From Hymenobacter aerophilus DSM 13606 (GTDB lineage Bacteria > Bacteroidota > Bacteroidia > Cytophagales > Hymenobacteraceae), in assembly GCF_000382225.1 (NCBI RefSeq), contig NZ_KB907814.1, positions 32,268-96,267 of the forward strand: 64,000 nt of DNA, read 5' to 3'. This document shows, in pieces, positions 1-7,454 of the stretch (its first letter is position 1; every line of letters starts with the position of its first letter). The notes beneath the pieces are model-generated. The model saw nothing but the letters and a program-made list of their open reading frames with translations. It did not search any database and was not told the DNA's origin. The translations under genes were made by a program, and so were the position numbers.

Positions 1-2
1 AG

Positions 3-368
3 CTGCTGTGGGCCGTAGCCGGCTTCGGGGTGGCCACCATCGGCTTCGCGCTGTCTACTAATATCTGGCTTTCGCTGGGGCTGCTCTTTCTCACCGGCGT
101 CTTCGATTCAGTGTCCGTCATTGTGCGCTCCACGCTGCTGCACACCTTCACGCCCGAGCACATCAAGGGCCGCGTGTCGGCCGTGAACAACATCTTCATC
201 GGTTCCTCCAACGAAATCGGCTCCTTTGAATCGGGGGCGGTGGCCAAGCTGATGGGCACGGTGGCCTCGGTAGTGTTCGGCGGCACCATGACCATCGTGG
301 TCGTGGGCCTGACGGCGCTCAAAGCCAACAAGCTCCGCCAGCTGGATTTGACGCCGGTGAAGGAGTGA
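3..368 (+). CDS. MFS transporter, C-terminal fragment
   Basis: This is the 3' end of a gene that begins before the window; the reading frame is open from base 3. The visible 121 residues hold about three hydrophobic segments separated by short loops, including a conserved cytoplasmic loop (HIKGRVSAVNNIFIGSSNE) typical of the EntS/macrolide-type major facilitator exporters. Such proteins use the proton gradient to export small molecules such as siderophores or drugs across the inner membrane. The substrate cannot be told from this fragment. It ends in a basic cytoplasmic tail (LKANKLRQ). A palindromic repeat follows 22 bases after the stop. Confidence 0.8.
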   Translation: MLWAVAGFGVATIGFALSTNIWLSLGLLFLTGVFDSVSVIVRSTLLHTFTPEHIKGRVSAVNNIFIGSSNEIGSFESGAVAKLMGTVASVVFGGTMTIVVVGLTALKANKLRQLDLTPVKE

Positions 369-390
369 TTGGGTGAGGGGGCAACCCGCC

Positions 391-481
391 TGTCATCCTG
401 AGCGCAGCGAAGGACCTATACAGAAGGTAATGCCTTTTGATGTTAGCCTCTATATAGGCCCTTCGCAAGCTCAGGATGACA
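391..481. repeat. Palindromic repeat, TGTCATYCTGAG family, copy 1
   Basis: A 91-bp imperfect palindrome starts TGTCATCCTGAG and ends CTCAGGATGACA. Its inner arms, GCGAAGGACCTATA and TATAGGCCCTTCGC, are also complementary. The second copy lies at 38921-39019. Both are intergenic and resemble REP/MITE-like elements. It sits between the ends of two convergent genes and could also act as a terminator. Confidence 0.85.
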
Positions 482-520
482 GTTCCTCTTACCTCCTCAC
501 CAAATCCCCCAATCACTCCT

Positions 521-1987
521 TCACCGGCTCACCTTCCCCCCGCTGCCGCCGCTTTTTACCAGCTGCTTTTTGGGTGCCTGGCCGGGGCCGGTGACGACGG
601 GCTGGGGGTGCTCGGTTTTGCGGAACACCCACTCCCGGATTTCGTCCAAGGCGCGGGGCGAGAACACGGGCTGCGGCTCGCCATTGACCACCGGCCAGGC
701 CTTGCGCTCGGGCTGAAACCAGTGGTTGACGCCCGCCAGGCGCAGGGCCGTAACGGGGCTGTTTTTGAGGCCCTTTTTCAGGGGGGGCAGGTTCTGGCTC
801 GTGCCCACCTGCAAATCGTCGGTGCCGCCGAGCAGCAGCACGGGGCACTTCACGGCGGGCAGGGCGCGCAGCGGGTCGAAGTCGAGGAAGTAGCGCGACC
901 AGGGCGAGGTAAGCTGCACGGCGCGGGCGCGGGCCATGTGGGGGTCGAGGTCGGTGTTGTGGTAGCGCAGCAGGGCCGCCACCTTGCCGCGGGCCTGGTT
1001 GTCGTTGGGCGTCTGCCGGATAATGCCAATCATTTCCTTATTCAAAGCCAGCGCGGCCTTCACCTGGGCCGGCGTCGAGCCAATCAGGCGCATAATTTCC
1101 AGCTGCTGCCGCTGAATAATGTCGCGGCCCGGCACGCCGTAGGCCGCCAGCGCCACCACGAAGGCCGGGGCCGCCGGAGCGGGCTCGGCCGCCGCCAGCA
1201 GCGCCACGTTGGCCCCTTCGCCGTGGCCCAGCAGGCCCAGGTAGCGCGGGTCGAGCAGCGGGCGGGTGCGCAGGTAGCGCAGCGCCGCCTGCGCATCGGT
1301 TACCACGTCGGCGGTGGTGGTGTTGAAGTGGCTGCCCTGCGACTTGCCAACGCCCCGGTCATCAAAGCGGAGCACGGCAATGCCGCGGCGGGTAAGGTTG
1401 TCGGCCAGCGAGCCGAACAGGCGGTAGTCCTGCTCGGTCACGTCGCGGTCGTGGGGGCCCGAGTCGGAGAGCAGCACCACGGCCGGAAACGGGCCGGGCC
1501 CGGCGGGCGTGGTCAGGGTACCGGCCAGCCGCAGCTGGGCTTCCTTGTTATAGAAGCTGACCTCCTCTTCGCGGTAGGGCGGCGTGAGGCGGGCCTTGCC
1601 GGCCACCACGGCGGGCTTGGGCGCTTCGAGGCGGGTCAGGGTGAGGGGCGCTTTCAGGCCCGGCTGGCTCCAGGTGCCCTGCAGGGTGGCGCCGTTCTTC
1701 CCGATTTTGCCCACGAAGCGGCTACCCGCCTGCTCGATGCTCACCGTAATATCGAGGCCCTTCACGGTGGCCGTGGCCGGCATGCGGCTGATGCGCTGCT
1801 GGGGCGCGTCGAGGGCCGCGTAGTAGCTGCCGCCCGCCAGCGGCACGATGGTGAGGATGAGTTTCAGCTCGCCGCCGGGCACCTTCAGCGGGCCGGCCCA
1901 CTGGCCATTTAGTTTGGGCGGTTCGGCAGCCCAAAGCGGGCTGCTCACCAAGCTTAACAGCAGAAAAAACAGTAGCAGCTTCTTCAT
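521..1987 (-). CDS. Secreted alpha/beta hydrolase lacking the nucleophile serine
   Basis: The 488-residue protein has a signal peptide (about 1-20, ending SSPLWAAE), then a beta-rich N-terminal domain (about 22-125), then an alpha/beta-hydrolase domain (about 130-460). DDRGVGKS near residue 210 is the usual strand-loop of this family. The nucleophile elbow, normally GHSEG in close relatives, reads GHGEG near residue 254, so the catalytic serine is absent. Candidate acid (GGTDD, about 389) and histidine (GVNHW, about 420) are still present. The fold is clear, but activity as an ordinary esterase or peptidase is doubtful. It is likely periplasmic. It stands alone and is transcribed towards the MFS gene. 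Confidence 0.85.
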   Translation of the reverse strand: MKKLLLFFLLLSLVSSPLWAAEPPKLNGQWAGPLKVPGGELKLILTIVPLAGGSYYAALDAPQQRISRMPATATVKGLDITVSIEQAGSRFVGKIGKNGATLQGTWSQPGLKAPLTLTRLEAPKPAVVAGKARLTPPYREEEVSFYNKEAQLRLAGTLTTPAGPGPFPAVVLLSDSGPHDRDVTEQDYRLFGSLADNLTRRGIAVLRFDDRGVGKSQGSHFNTTTADVVTDAQAALRYLRTRPLLDPRYLGLLGHGEGANVALLAAAEPAPAAPAFVVALAAYGVPGRDIIQRQQLEIMRLIGSTPAQVKAALALNKEMIGIIRQTPNDNQARGKVAALLRYHNTDLDPHMARARAVQLTSPWSRYFLDFDPLRALPAVKCPVLLLGGTDDLQVGTSQNLPPLKKGLKNSPVTALRLAGVNHWFQPERKAWPVVNGEPQPVFSPRALDEIREWVFRKTEHPQPVVTGPGQAPKKQLVKSGGSGGKVSR

Positions 1988-2281
1988 ATAGTCAAATTTG
2001 ATAATGGTTTTCTTTACTCTGGAGGAAGACAGAGAATGAAATTATTAAATTTGACGCAAAACCGCCAGCCCAAGTTGTCCCACCCCCGGCCAAAGCGCCC
2101 CAGCGCGCTGCCGACGCCCAAAAAAACCCCACGAACCACCTGCCCCCCCGCCACGCCCGTCCCGGGCCGCCTGCCGACTACCCGCACCGGCCCGGCCCCC
2201 CCGCCGCACCCGCCCCGGCTTACGCACAACGGCCCGGCCGGCGGGCTGCCGACCGGGCCGAAGCCTTCCTACTCCCGAACC

Positions 2282-2953
2282 CTACGCCGCGTCGGCCGCT
2301 ACGCCGGGGTTCACCACGTACTCGGCGGCTTTGGCGGCATCCGTCAGGCGCCAGTAGGCTTCGCCGGCGGCGCATAGCTGCACCAGCTGCCGGTACAGCC
2401 CGTTGGCAAACCGGATGCGGGCCTGCGTGGCCCCGGCGCGGGTACTCTCGGCCTCGCGGCGGTCGGCCAGAAACTCCACAAAGGCCGCGTTCTGGGCGTC
2501 GATAGCGGCCAACATGGCCTCGGTGAGGCCCACGCCCGCGTACTCGGGCAGGTAGCGCCGGCCCTGCTTGGTGAGCATAGTGGCCCCCAGGTGCAGCTTG
2601 GCATCCGACATGGCCGTGATGCTGCTGGCCCCAAACCGCTTGTAGCGGGCCGAGCGCGGGTCGTCCTGGCTGGCAATAATGCCCAGCACCTGCTGCATGG
2701 CCGTTTCCAGCGCAATGCGCACGGCGTCTTTGTCCTCGGTTACGGTTACGCCCTGCTGCTGCATCACCGTGTCGGGGTCCATGTCGCCAAACTCGGCGGT
2801 GTCGGCCTTGAATTGGGCGATGCGCGCGGGCGTTACGCCGCGCGGGGCCAGCAGGGCCGCGTCGCGGTCGAGGGCGGGTTGCAGGTCGAGGCAGCGCTGC
2901 CAGAGCGCAGCCTGGGAAAAAGGGTACTCGGCAATGGGGTCTTTGGCAAGCAT
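2282..2953 (-). CDS. Hypothetical protein, helical, Ala-rich
   Basis: The protein is 223 residues from the ATG at 2953; a GTG two codons upstream at 2959 is an alternative. It has no signal peptide or membrane segment. It is mostly helical, with many Ala, Arg and Gln, and contains a central stretch (DDPRSARYKRFGASSITAMS) that looks surface-exposed. I do not recognise a family with known function. The GC-rich codon use matches the neighbours, and the opposite-strand frames look like shadows. The 294 bp between it and the hydrolase start are GC- and Pro-codon-rich, and I see no gene there. Confidence 0.65.
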   Translation of the reverse strand: MLAKDPIAEYPFSQAALWQRCLDLQPALDRDAALLAPRGVTPARIAQFKADTAEFGDMDPDTVMQQQGVTVTEDKDAVRIALETAMQQVLGIIASQDDPRSARYKRFGASSITAMSDAKLHLGATMLTKQGRRYLPEYAGVGLTEAMLAAIDAQNAAFVEFLADRREAESTRAGATQARIRFANGLYRQLVQLCAAGEAYWRLTDAAKAAEYVVNPGVAADAA

Positions 2954-3535
2954 GAGCACTCAACGGTTAGGGTGGAAACGAAGCGCGCCGACGCCAACCC
3001 GGCCCCGACCAGCCGATAAGCTACTACACCTCAACCGTTTCCGCAACAAGCTCAACCAGAATATTTTCCAAGCTGCCCCTACGCCTGCCTGCGGGCACCT
3101 ATGGGCCGCCCGCCCGGCCCCCAGCCCCCACGCAGGCAACCAAAGCCGCTCCGCAAGAGACCAAACACCCCGCGCAGGCAACCCAAGAAGGTGCGCAAGC
3201 AACCAAAGGCCCCGCGCAGGCAACCGAAGCCCTTGCGCAAGCACCCGAAGCTCTTTCGCAGGCAACCGAAGAGGATTCTCAAGCAACCGAAGAAGATTCT
3301 CAAGCTATTTCCGCTGCTTCAGCCGCCCGTGCCGGGGCTTGGGGCGGGGCAGCAGGCGTTTTGGGCGGGGCGGGCGCGGCGTAGGGAGCTAACGTTTCGG
3401 GGCTTTGCGATGGTGGGGCAATCGAAGCGCAAATCTTCAATTTTGCACAAAAGTTCAATCGAAGAAATACCGTTGAACTTTGCAGTTTCGCCCCACTATT
3501 GCAAAACCCTTGTTGGTGGCAGTATTTTTATTCAT
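2954..3535. other. 582-bp region without a convincing gene
   Basis: The region holds the 21-bp tandem repeat at 3131-3304. The frames are unusually open because the repeat unit is a multiple of three and lacks stops. The most protein-like frame runs on the plus strand to the TAG at 3382 as Ala/Gln/Glu-rich heptads (QATEEDS), but it has no ATG, GTG or TTG start in the right place. From about 3400 the composition falls towards AT as the cbrC island begins. Confidence 0.5.
3131..3304. repeat. 21-bp tandem repeat, 8 copies
   Basis: Eight head-to-tail copies of a 21-bp unit start at 3131, 3152, 3173, 3194, 3215, 3236, 3257 and 3278, with a partial ninth to 3304. The core is CGCARGCAACCRAAG followed by six variable bases. 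Odd and even copies alternate between CGCAGGCAACC and CGCAAGCAACC, so the working unit may be 42 bp. Since 21 is divisible by three, every frame encodes a heptad repeat, for example RRQPKPL, QATEEDS or, on the minus strand, FGCLRKG. There are no unique spacers, so it is not a CRISPR array. Confidence 0.9.
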
Positions 3536-4054
3536 TTAGTCACAATCAACGTGAAGTCGGTGTTGGTAACAGTTTACACATTGAAACAAATAGCCAACTA
3601 AACTTCCGTCTTTTGTTAAACTACTTTTTATAAAATCAGGGTCATAGCCATTATTTTCAATATCGTCATTTAATTCTTCCATTAGAGGCTCTATCGTATT
3701 TGTGTCAGCATACCCAACAAAAGCACAAGGTTCGTTACAATGTGTTAGCCAAACTTCTTGTTGCCAACTTGTATAACTTGGCGTTCTTTCACTTGCTTGT
3801 AATAAAAGTTCTTTTTCAATATTCTCTGAATTTTCTATTCCTTCATAATCATTGAACTCTCCCTCGTATTTTTCCGATGCTTTTCCGTCTGCGATGCACC
3901 AAGGACAAATATATTCGGGTTCGTCAACGCTATAAAATGAACTTGTATATTTGATATGTCTTTTTTCATTGCAGACAGAACAGGTTCCTTCTACATTTTC
4001 GAAAATGTCAAGTTCGAATGCGTTAGGACTGTATTTAAATTTCGGTAATTCCAT
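3536..4054 (-). CDS. CbrC family protein (UPF0167)
   Basis: The 172-residue protein starts at the ATG in MELPKFKY, where family members begin; an in-frame ATG 15 codons upstream (4099) is less likely. Two Cys pairs (CSVC near the start, CPWC about 30 residues later) and a C-terminal CVNC fit a zinc-binding module. The E. coli relative CbrC is linked to colicin E2 tolerance; the biochemical role is unknown. The gene is strongly AT-rich in GC-rich surroundings, which suggests recent horizontal acquisition. It is probably cytoplasmic. Confidence 0.85.
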   Translation of the reverse strand: MELPKFKYSPNAFELDIFENVEGTCSVCNEKRHIKYTSSFYSVDEPEYICPWCIADGKASEKYEGEFNDYEGIENSENIEKELLLQASERTPSYTSWQQEVWLTHCNEPCAFVGYADTNTIEPLMEELNDDIENNGYDPDFIKSSLTKDGSLVGYLFQCVNCYQHRLHVDCD

Positions 4055-4246
4055 TTTTTCTATTTTTAAGGTCTGTTCGGTTAATATTGCCATCAACATT
4101 CCGATTGCCGCGACTGCCTATAGCGTAAACCCGGCCTCTGTACGCAAGATAGTAGCGGCAACCGTACCAACGGTAGACTGCTTGCCGCTACTGGGGCGCC
4201 GGGCCGTAGTGGCGGCAAGCGGCCGGAGCTTCGGCGGCTTACCAAA

Positions 4247-4280
4247 ACGCCCGTACCGACAGCGAGGCGGGTACGGGCGT
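4247..4280 (-). terminator. Intrinsic terminator after the actin-fold gene
   Basis: Arms ACGCCCGTACC (4247-4257) and GGTACGGGCGT (4270-4280) form a stem. On the minus strand it is followed by TTTT and lies 27 bases past the stop at 4307. Confidence 0.8.
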
Positions 4281-4306
4281 AGGAAGCGCTGGCAAACGAC
4301 CAGGGT

Positions 4307-5320
4307 TTAGCTCTGGGGCTTGTTGAGCAGGAAGCCGATGGTGAAGTTGGCGTCCCAGTCGAAGACGAACTGCTGGCATCCTGACGCCTCCTGCACGGCC
4401 TGGTAGATGTTCTGGCCGGCCTTGGACTTGGCGTTGTCGAACTGGTAGGCCGTGGGGGCTTTGAGGGTGGTGTAGCGCTCCTTGTCCTGGCGCACTTCCT
4501 TGGCCATCTCGAAGGGCACGCCCCCCACGATGAAGCAGGTATTGCGCAGGCCGGCCGGCACCTGGGCCATTTTGGTTTTCACGTCGGCCGCCACGGTGGC
4601 GTCGTCGGTGCCGTTCTGGAAGTACTTGGCGCCGTAGGTTTCCACCGATTTGGGCGCGCCGTTTTCCAGCCACGAGATTTTGGTGTTGCCCGAACCGATG
4701 TCCACCACGAAGGCTTTATCGGCGTAGGCGGGGGGCAGCACCGAGCGCAAAGCCAGCACGCCTTCCTGCTCGGGCGTTACGGTGTTCACCACGTAGCCCA
4801 ACGATTTGAGGGCGTTGATAATCTTCTGGGTGCCGCTGGCCTTCTGGGCGCCCGAGCTGACCACGAACTGAATGTCGCGCCCGGCCACGCCGAAGTCGAG
4901 CATCTTGGCAATGTAGTTTTTCAGGCCCGCCCGGATATCGGCATCCGAAGCCATGTTCTCGATGGCCAGGCTGGCCCCAAACTCCGACTTCTCCAGCTTC
5001 CAGTTCTTGTTGCCATCGATGCGCACAATAAACGAGTTGAAGCCGCTGGCCCCCAGCTCCACCACGCCTTTGAGCTTGCCATTGACGGGCGCGGGCGGCG
5101 TGTAGGTGAAGGCAGTCGGCGTCGTAGTGCCCGTGGTGGCCGGGCCGTTGGGCGCCTGCCCGGCATCGGCCAGGCCGGGTTCGCCGGGCATGGAGGGGCT
5201 GGTAGTGGTGGTGGTAGCGGGCAGCAGCTTGTCGCCCATGAAGTAGCGGAAGCCGAAGTAGGCGGCGGCCAGAATGGCTAGTGTGATGATGAGCCGGCCG
5301 GCCAGCGTGAGTCGTTGCAT
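4307..5320 (-). CDS. Membrane-anchored actin/Ppx-like fold protein
   Basis: The 337-residue protein has one N-terminal membrane segment (about 9-27), then a Thr/Pro-rich linker (about 34-77), then a globular domain. VVELGASGFNSFIVRID (about 87) resembles the first phosphate loop and VVDIGSGNTKISW (about 206) the second phosphate loop of the actin/Hsp70/sugar-kinase superfamily. Spacing and the preceding PEQEGVLAL resemble exopolyphosphatase/GppA proteins. Charge around the anchor favours the domain facing the periplasm, which would be odd for an ATPase fold; this topology is inference. It is the last gene of a three-gene minus-strand set with 5462-6490 and 6625-7296. I know no assigned function. 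Confidence 0.7.
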   Translation of the reverse strand: MQRLTLAGRLIITLAILAAAYFGFRYFMGDKLLPATTTTTSPSMPGEPGLADAGQAPNGPATTGTTTPTAFTYTPPAPVNGKLKGVVELGASGFNSFIVRIDGNKNWKLEKSEFGASLAIENMASDADIRAGLKNYIAKMLDFGVAGRDIQFVVSSGAQKASGTQKIINALKSLGYVVNTVTPEQEGVLALRSVLPPAYADKAFVVDIGSGNTKISWLENGAPKSVETYGAKYFQNGTDDATVAADVKTKMAQVPAGLRNTCFIVGGVPFEMAKEVRQDKERYTTLKAPTAYQFDNAKSKAGQNIYQAVQEASGCQQFVFDWDANFTIGFLLNKPQS

Positions 5321-5358
5321 AGGAGAGGGAGGTTAGGGATGGAGAGTTGAGCAGGGGG

Positions 5359-5454
5359 TGTAGAGACGCGACCCATCGCGTCTCGGCGTTGAACGGCCAA
5401 TGCCAGAACGACCAACGTCAGCAACGCCGAGACGCGATGGGTCGCGTCTTTACA
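5359..5454. repeat. Palindromic repeat, TGTAGAGACGC family, copy 1
   Basis: A 96-bp element has 32-bp arms (5359-5390 and 5423-5454) that match with one mismatch. Each arm is itself a hairpin (GAGACGCGA ... TCGCGTCTC), so the whole can fold as a cloverleaf. It fills the gap between two genes of the three-gene module. Copy 2 is at 6525-6618. Confidence 0.9.
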
Positions 5455-5461
5455 TCGTTCG

Positions 5462-6490
5462 TTATTCCAGTAGGTTGCGGTAGCCGGCGTCTTTGGCGGG
5501 GGGCGGGGTGCCGGGCTGGGCAATGAAGACGGGGGCGGCCGGGGCGGCGTCGGGGGTTACAAACTTGAACTCGCCCTGGTTGTAGGCCTTCAGCAGGGCC
5601 TCGCCTTTGTCGGAGAGGATGCCGTTCTGCACGTCCACCGAGTTGATAAAGTCCATCGACAGGTCCATGGCGCGCTTCATCTCGCCCAGCTTCTGGCTCA
5701 TGTCGTCCTGGATGTACTCCATCGACTCGTCGAAGTAGAACTTCTTGTCGGGGTCGCCCTTGAAGATGCTGACGGCCGTGCGCAGCGCGTTGGAGCTTTC
5801 CTTCACCAGCTTGTACTCCACTTCCTTGAGGCGCACCTTGATTTCGGTTTCCTTGATGATGTAGTCGGCGCTCTGGTTGACCTTTTCCATGAAGGCCAGC
5901 ACCTGCTGAATGTTGCGCTGCAGCGGCAGCAGCTTGTTGTTCATCTCCTGGAGGCCCGCCCCCTCGATGGTGGCCAGCGAGGCGGTTTCCTTCATGCCGG
6001 GCCGCTCCAGCATGGTACCGGCCTTGTTGGCCTCGGCAAATTTCTGCTTGATTTCGGCGTTGTTCTCGTTGATTTTCTTGTTCAGTTTCACCAGCTGCCC
6101 GGCCAGCGTATCAATCTGGCCCTGCATCTTCCGGCGCTTCTGCCGCAAATCATCCACGTAGATTTTGAGGATGGCAATGGGGTTGAGCTGCACGACCAGC
6201 CCCACGATTTTGCGCATCAGCGTCTTGAACAAAAAGAACACGGCCGTGCGCACGTCGCGGCTGGTAAGCAGGAACACCACCACGCCCAGCGCTGCCAGCA
6301 GCAGCGCCAGATGCAGGGTGTTGGAGGCTACTTCAATCAGAAACAGCACAATCTGGTTGAAGTAAATCAGGCCCGCGCCCAGCAGGCCCGCCAGCACCAC
6401 GAGGCCAAAAATACCTTCGGGCCGCGACCAGAACGAGCGTTTTTCCACGTCGGTACCGCCACCTAGTTGCGAGAAGTCGGGAGTTGCCAT
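5462..6490 (-). CDS. Membrane protein with long coiled-coil
   Basis: The 342-residue protein has about three hydrophobic segments between residues 25 and 78, a basic stretch (LRQKRRKMQGQ, about 115), and then a long charged helical region (about 118-280) that looks like a coiled coil of the PspA/toxic-anion-resistance type. The C-terminus is Pro/Ala-rich and disordered. The coiled coil should lie in the cytoplasm. I do not recognise a named family. It is the middle gene of the module at 4307-7296, and palindromic repeats of one family occupy the gaps on both sides, so co-transcription is likely. A structural or membrane-remodelling role is only a guess. Confidence 0.7.
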   Translation of the reverse strand: MATPDFSQLGGGTDVEKRSFWSRPEGIFGLVVLAGLLGAGLIYFNQIVLFLIEVASNTLHLALLLAALGVVVFLLTSRDVRTAVFFLFKTLMRKIVGLVVQLNPIAILKIYVDDLRQKRRKMQGQIDTLAGQLVKLNKKINENNAEIKQKFAEANKAGTMLERPGMKETASLATIEGAGLQEMNNKLLPLQRNIQQVLAFMEKVNQSADYIIKETEIKVRLKEVEYKLVKESSNALRTAVSIFKGDPDKKFYFDESMEYIQDDMSQKLGEMKRAMDLSMDFINSVDVQNGILSDKGEALLKAYNQGEFKFVTPDAAPAAPVFIAQPGTPPPAKDAGYRNLLE

Positions 6491-6524
6491 AGCGGGAGAG
6501 TGTTGGGGGTGAGGTGTTGAACGA

Positions 6525-6618
6525 TGTAGAGACGCACTATTTTGCGTCTCGTCGTTGCTGACATTGGTTGTTGTGCTGCTAGCCGTTCAACGACGAGACG
6601 CAATTATGCGTCTCTACA
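6525..6618. repeat. Palindromic repeat, TGTAGAGACGC family, copy 2
   Basis: A 94-bp element begins TGTAGAGACGC and ends GCGTCTCTACA. Arms 6525-6557 and 6588-6618 are complementary, and each carries an internal hairpin (AGACGC ... GCGTCT). It shares ends and architecture with 5359-5454, but the loop sequences differ. Confidence 0.9.
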
Positions 6619-6624
6619 GCGGTT

Positions 6625-7296
6625 CTACGTCAGATGCTGCCTTATACGGGCAATGTCGTCCTGGATTTGCCGGGTGAAGTGCTCGTGGGTGGCTTCGTAG
6701 TTGCGGCGGCTTTGGCTGAGCTTGTCGGTTTGCAGGTCTATCTCGCCGCTGATGGAGGCGAGGCGGGCAGTGTTGGCTTCTATTTTCTGCTGGATTTCGG
6801 CCAGCTGCTTGGTCAGGGCCTCGTTGTCGGCCTGGCGCTGCTGCTGCTCCTGCTGCAGGCCGCCCACGCGCTCGGCAATGGTGGCATCCACGCTCTTGGT
6901 GAACCCGGCGCGGTCGTCGTTGAGCACGTTCAGGTACTGGTTGGCCGTGCTCACGAGCTGGTTCACATCGGCCGAGCCGCCCAGGGCTTTGAAGCTGGCC
7001 CAGGCCGCCTGAAACTGCTTGTGCTCACTCAAATCCAGGCTGCTCAGGCCCCGCAGCGCGTCGCGGAACTCGAAGTAGTCGGGCCCCGGCAGGTTGTGCT
7101 TCACCAGCACATCGGCCAGGTGCTCCGAAAACCGCAAATCAACCGAGCCGGGCTGCTGGTAAACAGGCGCGGGTGAACTGCCCGCCGCGGTAGCCGGGGC
7201 CGCGGCGCCGGCCGCAGGCGCCCCGGCCGGCGCGGGCGCATCCTTGATGAAGAAGCCGAGGATTTTGTGGCCGAGCGATTTGTCTGGTTCAGGCAT
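6625..7296 (-). CDS. Soluble coiled-coil protein
   Basis: The 223-residue protein starts MPEPDKSLGHKILGFF, an amphipathic N-terminal helix, followed by a Pro/Ala-rich linker (about 20-48), a compact helical domain (about 52-125) and a C-terminal coiled coil rich in Gln, Glu and Arg (about 135-222). There is no signal peptide or membrane segment. It is the first gene of the three-gene module, so it and the membrane coiled-coil protein downstream may interact. No family of known function recognised. Confidence 0.7.
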   Translation of the reverse strand: MPEPDKSLGHKILGFFIKDAPAPAGAPAAGAAAPATAAGSSPAPVYQQPGSVDLRFSEHLADVLVKHNLPGPDYFEFRDALRGLSSLDLSEHKQFQAAWASFKALGGSADVNQLVSTANQYLNVLNDDRAGFTKSVDATIAERVGGLQQEQQQRQADNEALTKQLAEIQQKIEANTARLASISGEIDLQTDKLSQSRRNYEATHEHFTRQIQDDIARIRQHLT

Positions 7297-7391
7297 GAGC
7301 AGCGGGCGTAATAGTGCAACAGCACAATGTTACGGGTTTGTAGGGGTTCAGACAATAGATTCATATTCAGTCACATACATCAATCATTTAT

Positions 7392-7425
7392 ATGGCGTTA
7401 TTTTTTAATAAAAAAATAACGCCAT
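7392..7425. terminator. Bidirectional AT-rich terminator
   Basis: A nearly perfect palindrome has arms ATGGCGTTATTTTTTAA and TAAAAAAATAACGCCAT. It lies 30 bases past the stop of the helicase gene and upstream of the 7296 gene start, so it probably insulates the two. Confidence 0.75.
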
Positions 7426-7454
7426 CAACCTGCTACATTATTTATGTCCCTTAC

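Noticed and set aside
476..1912. Long plus-strand frame of 478 codons opposite the hydrolase gene
   Set aside because: It is Gly/Arg/Ala/His-rich without any motif; it is the antisense shadow of a GC-rich gene.
2014..2229. Small Gly/Arg-rich frames upstream of the hydrolase
   Set aside because: Composition is that of random GC-rich sequence; no start context or homology.
3131..3304. CRISPR array
   Set aside because: Units are contiguous with no unique spacers, and there are no cas genes.
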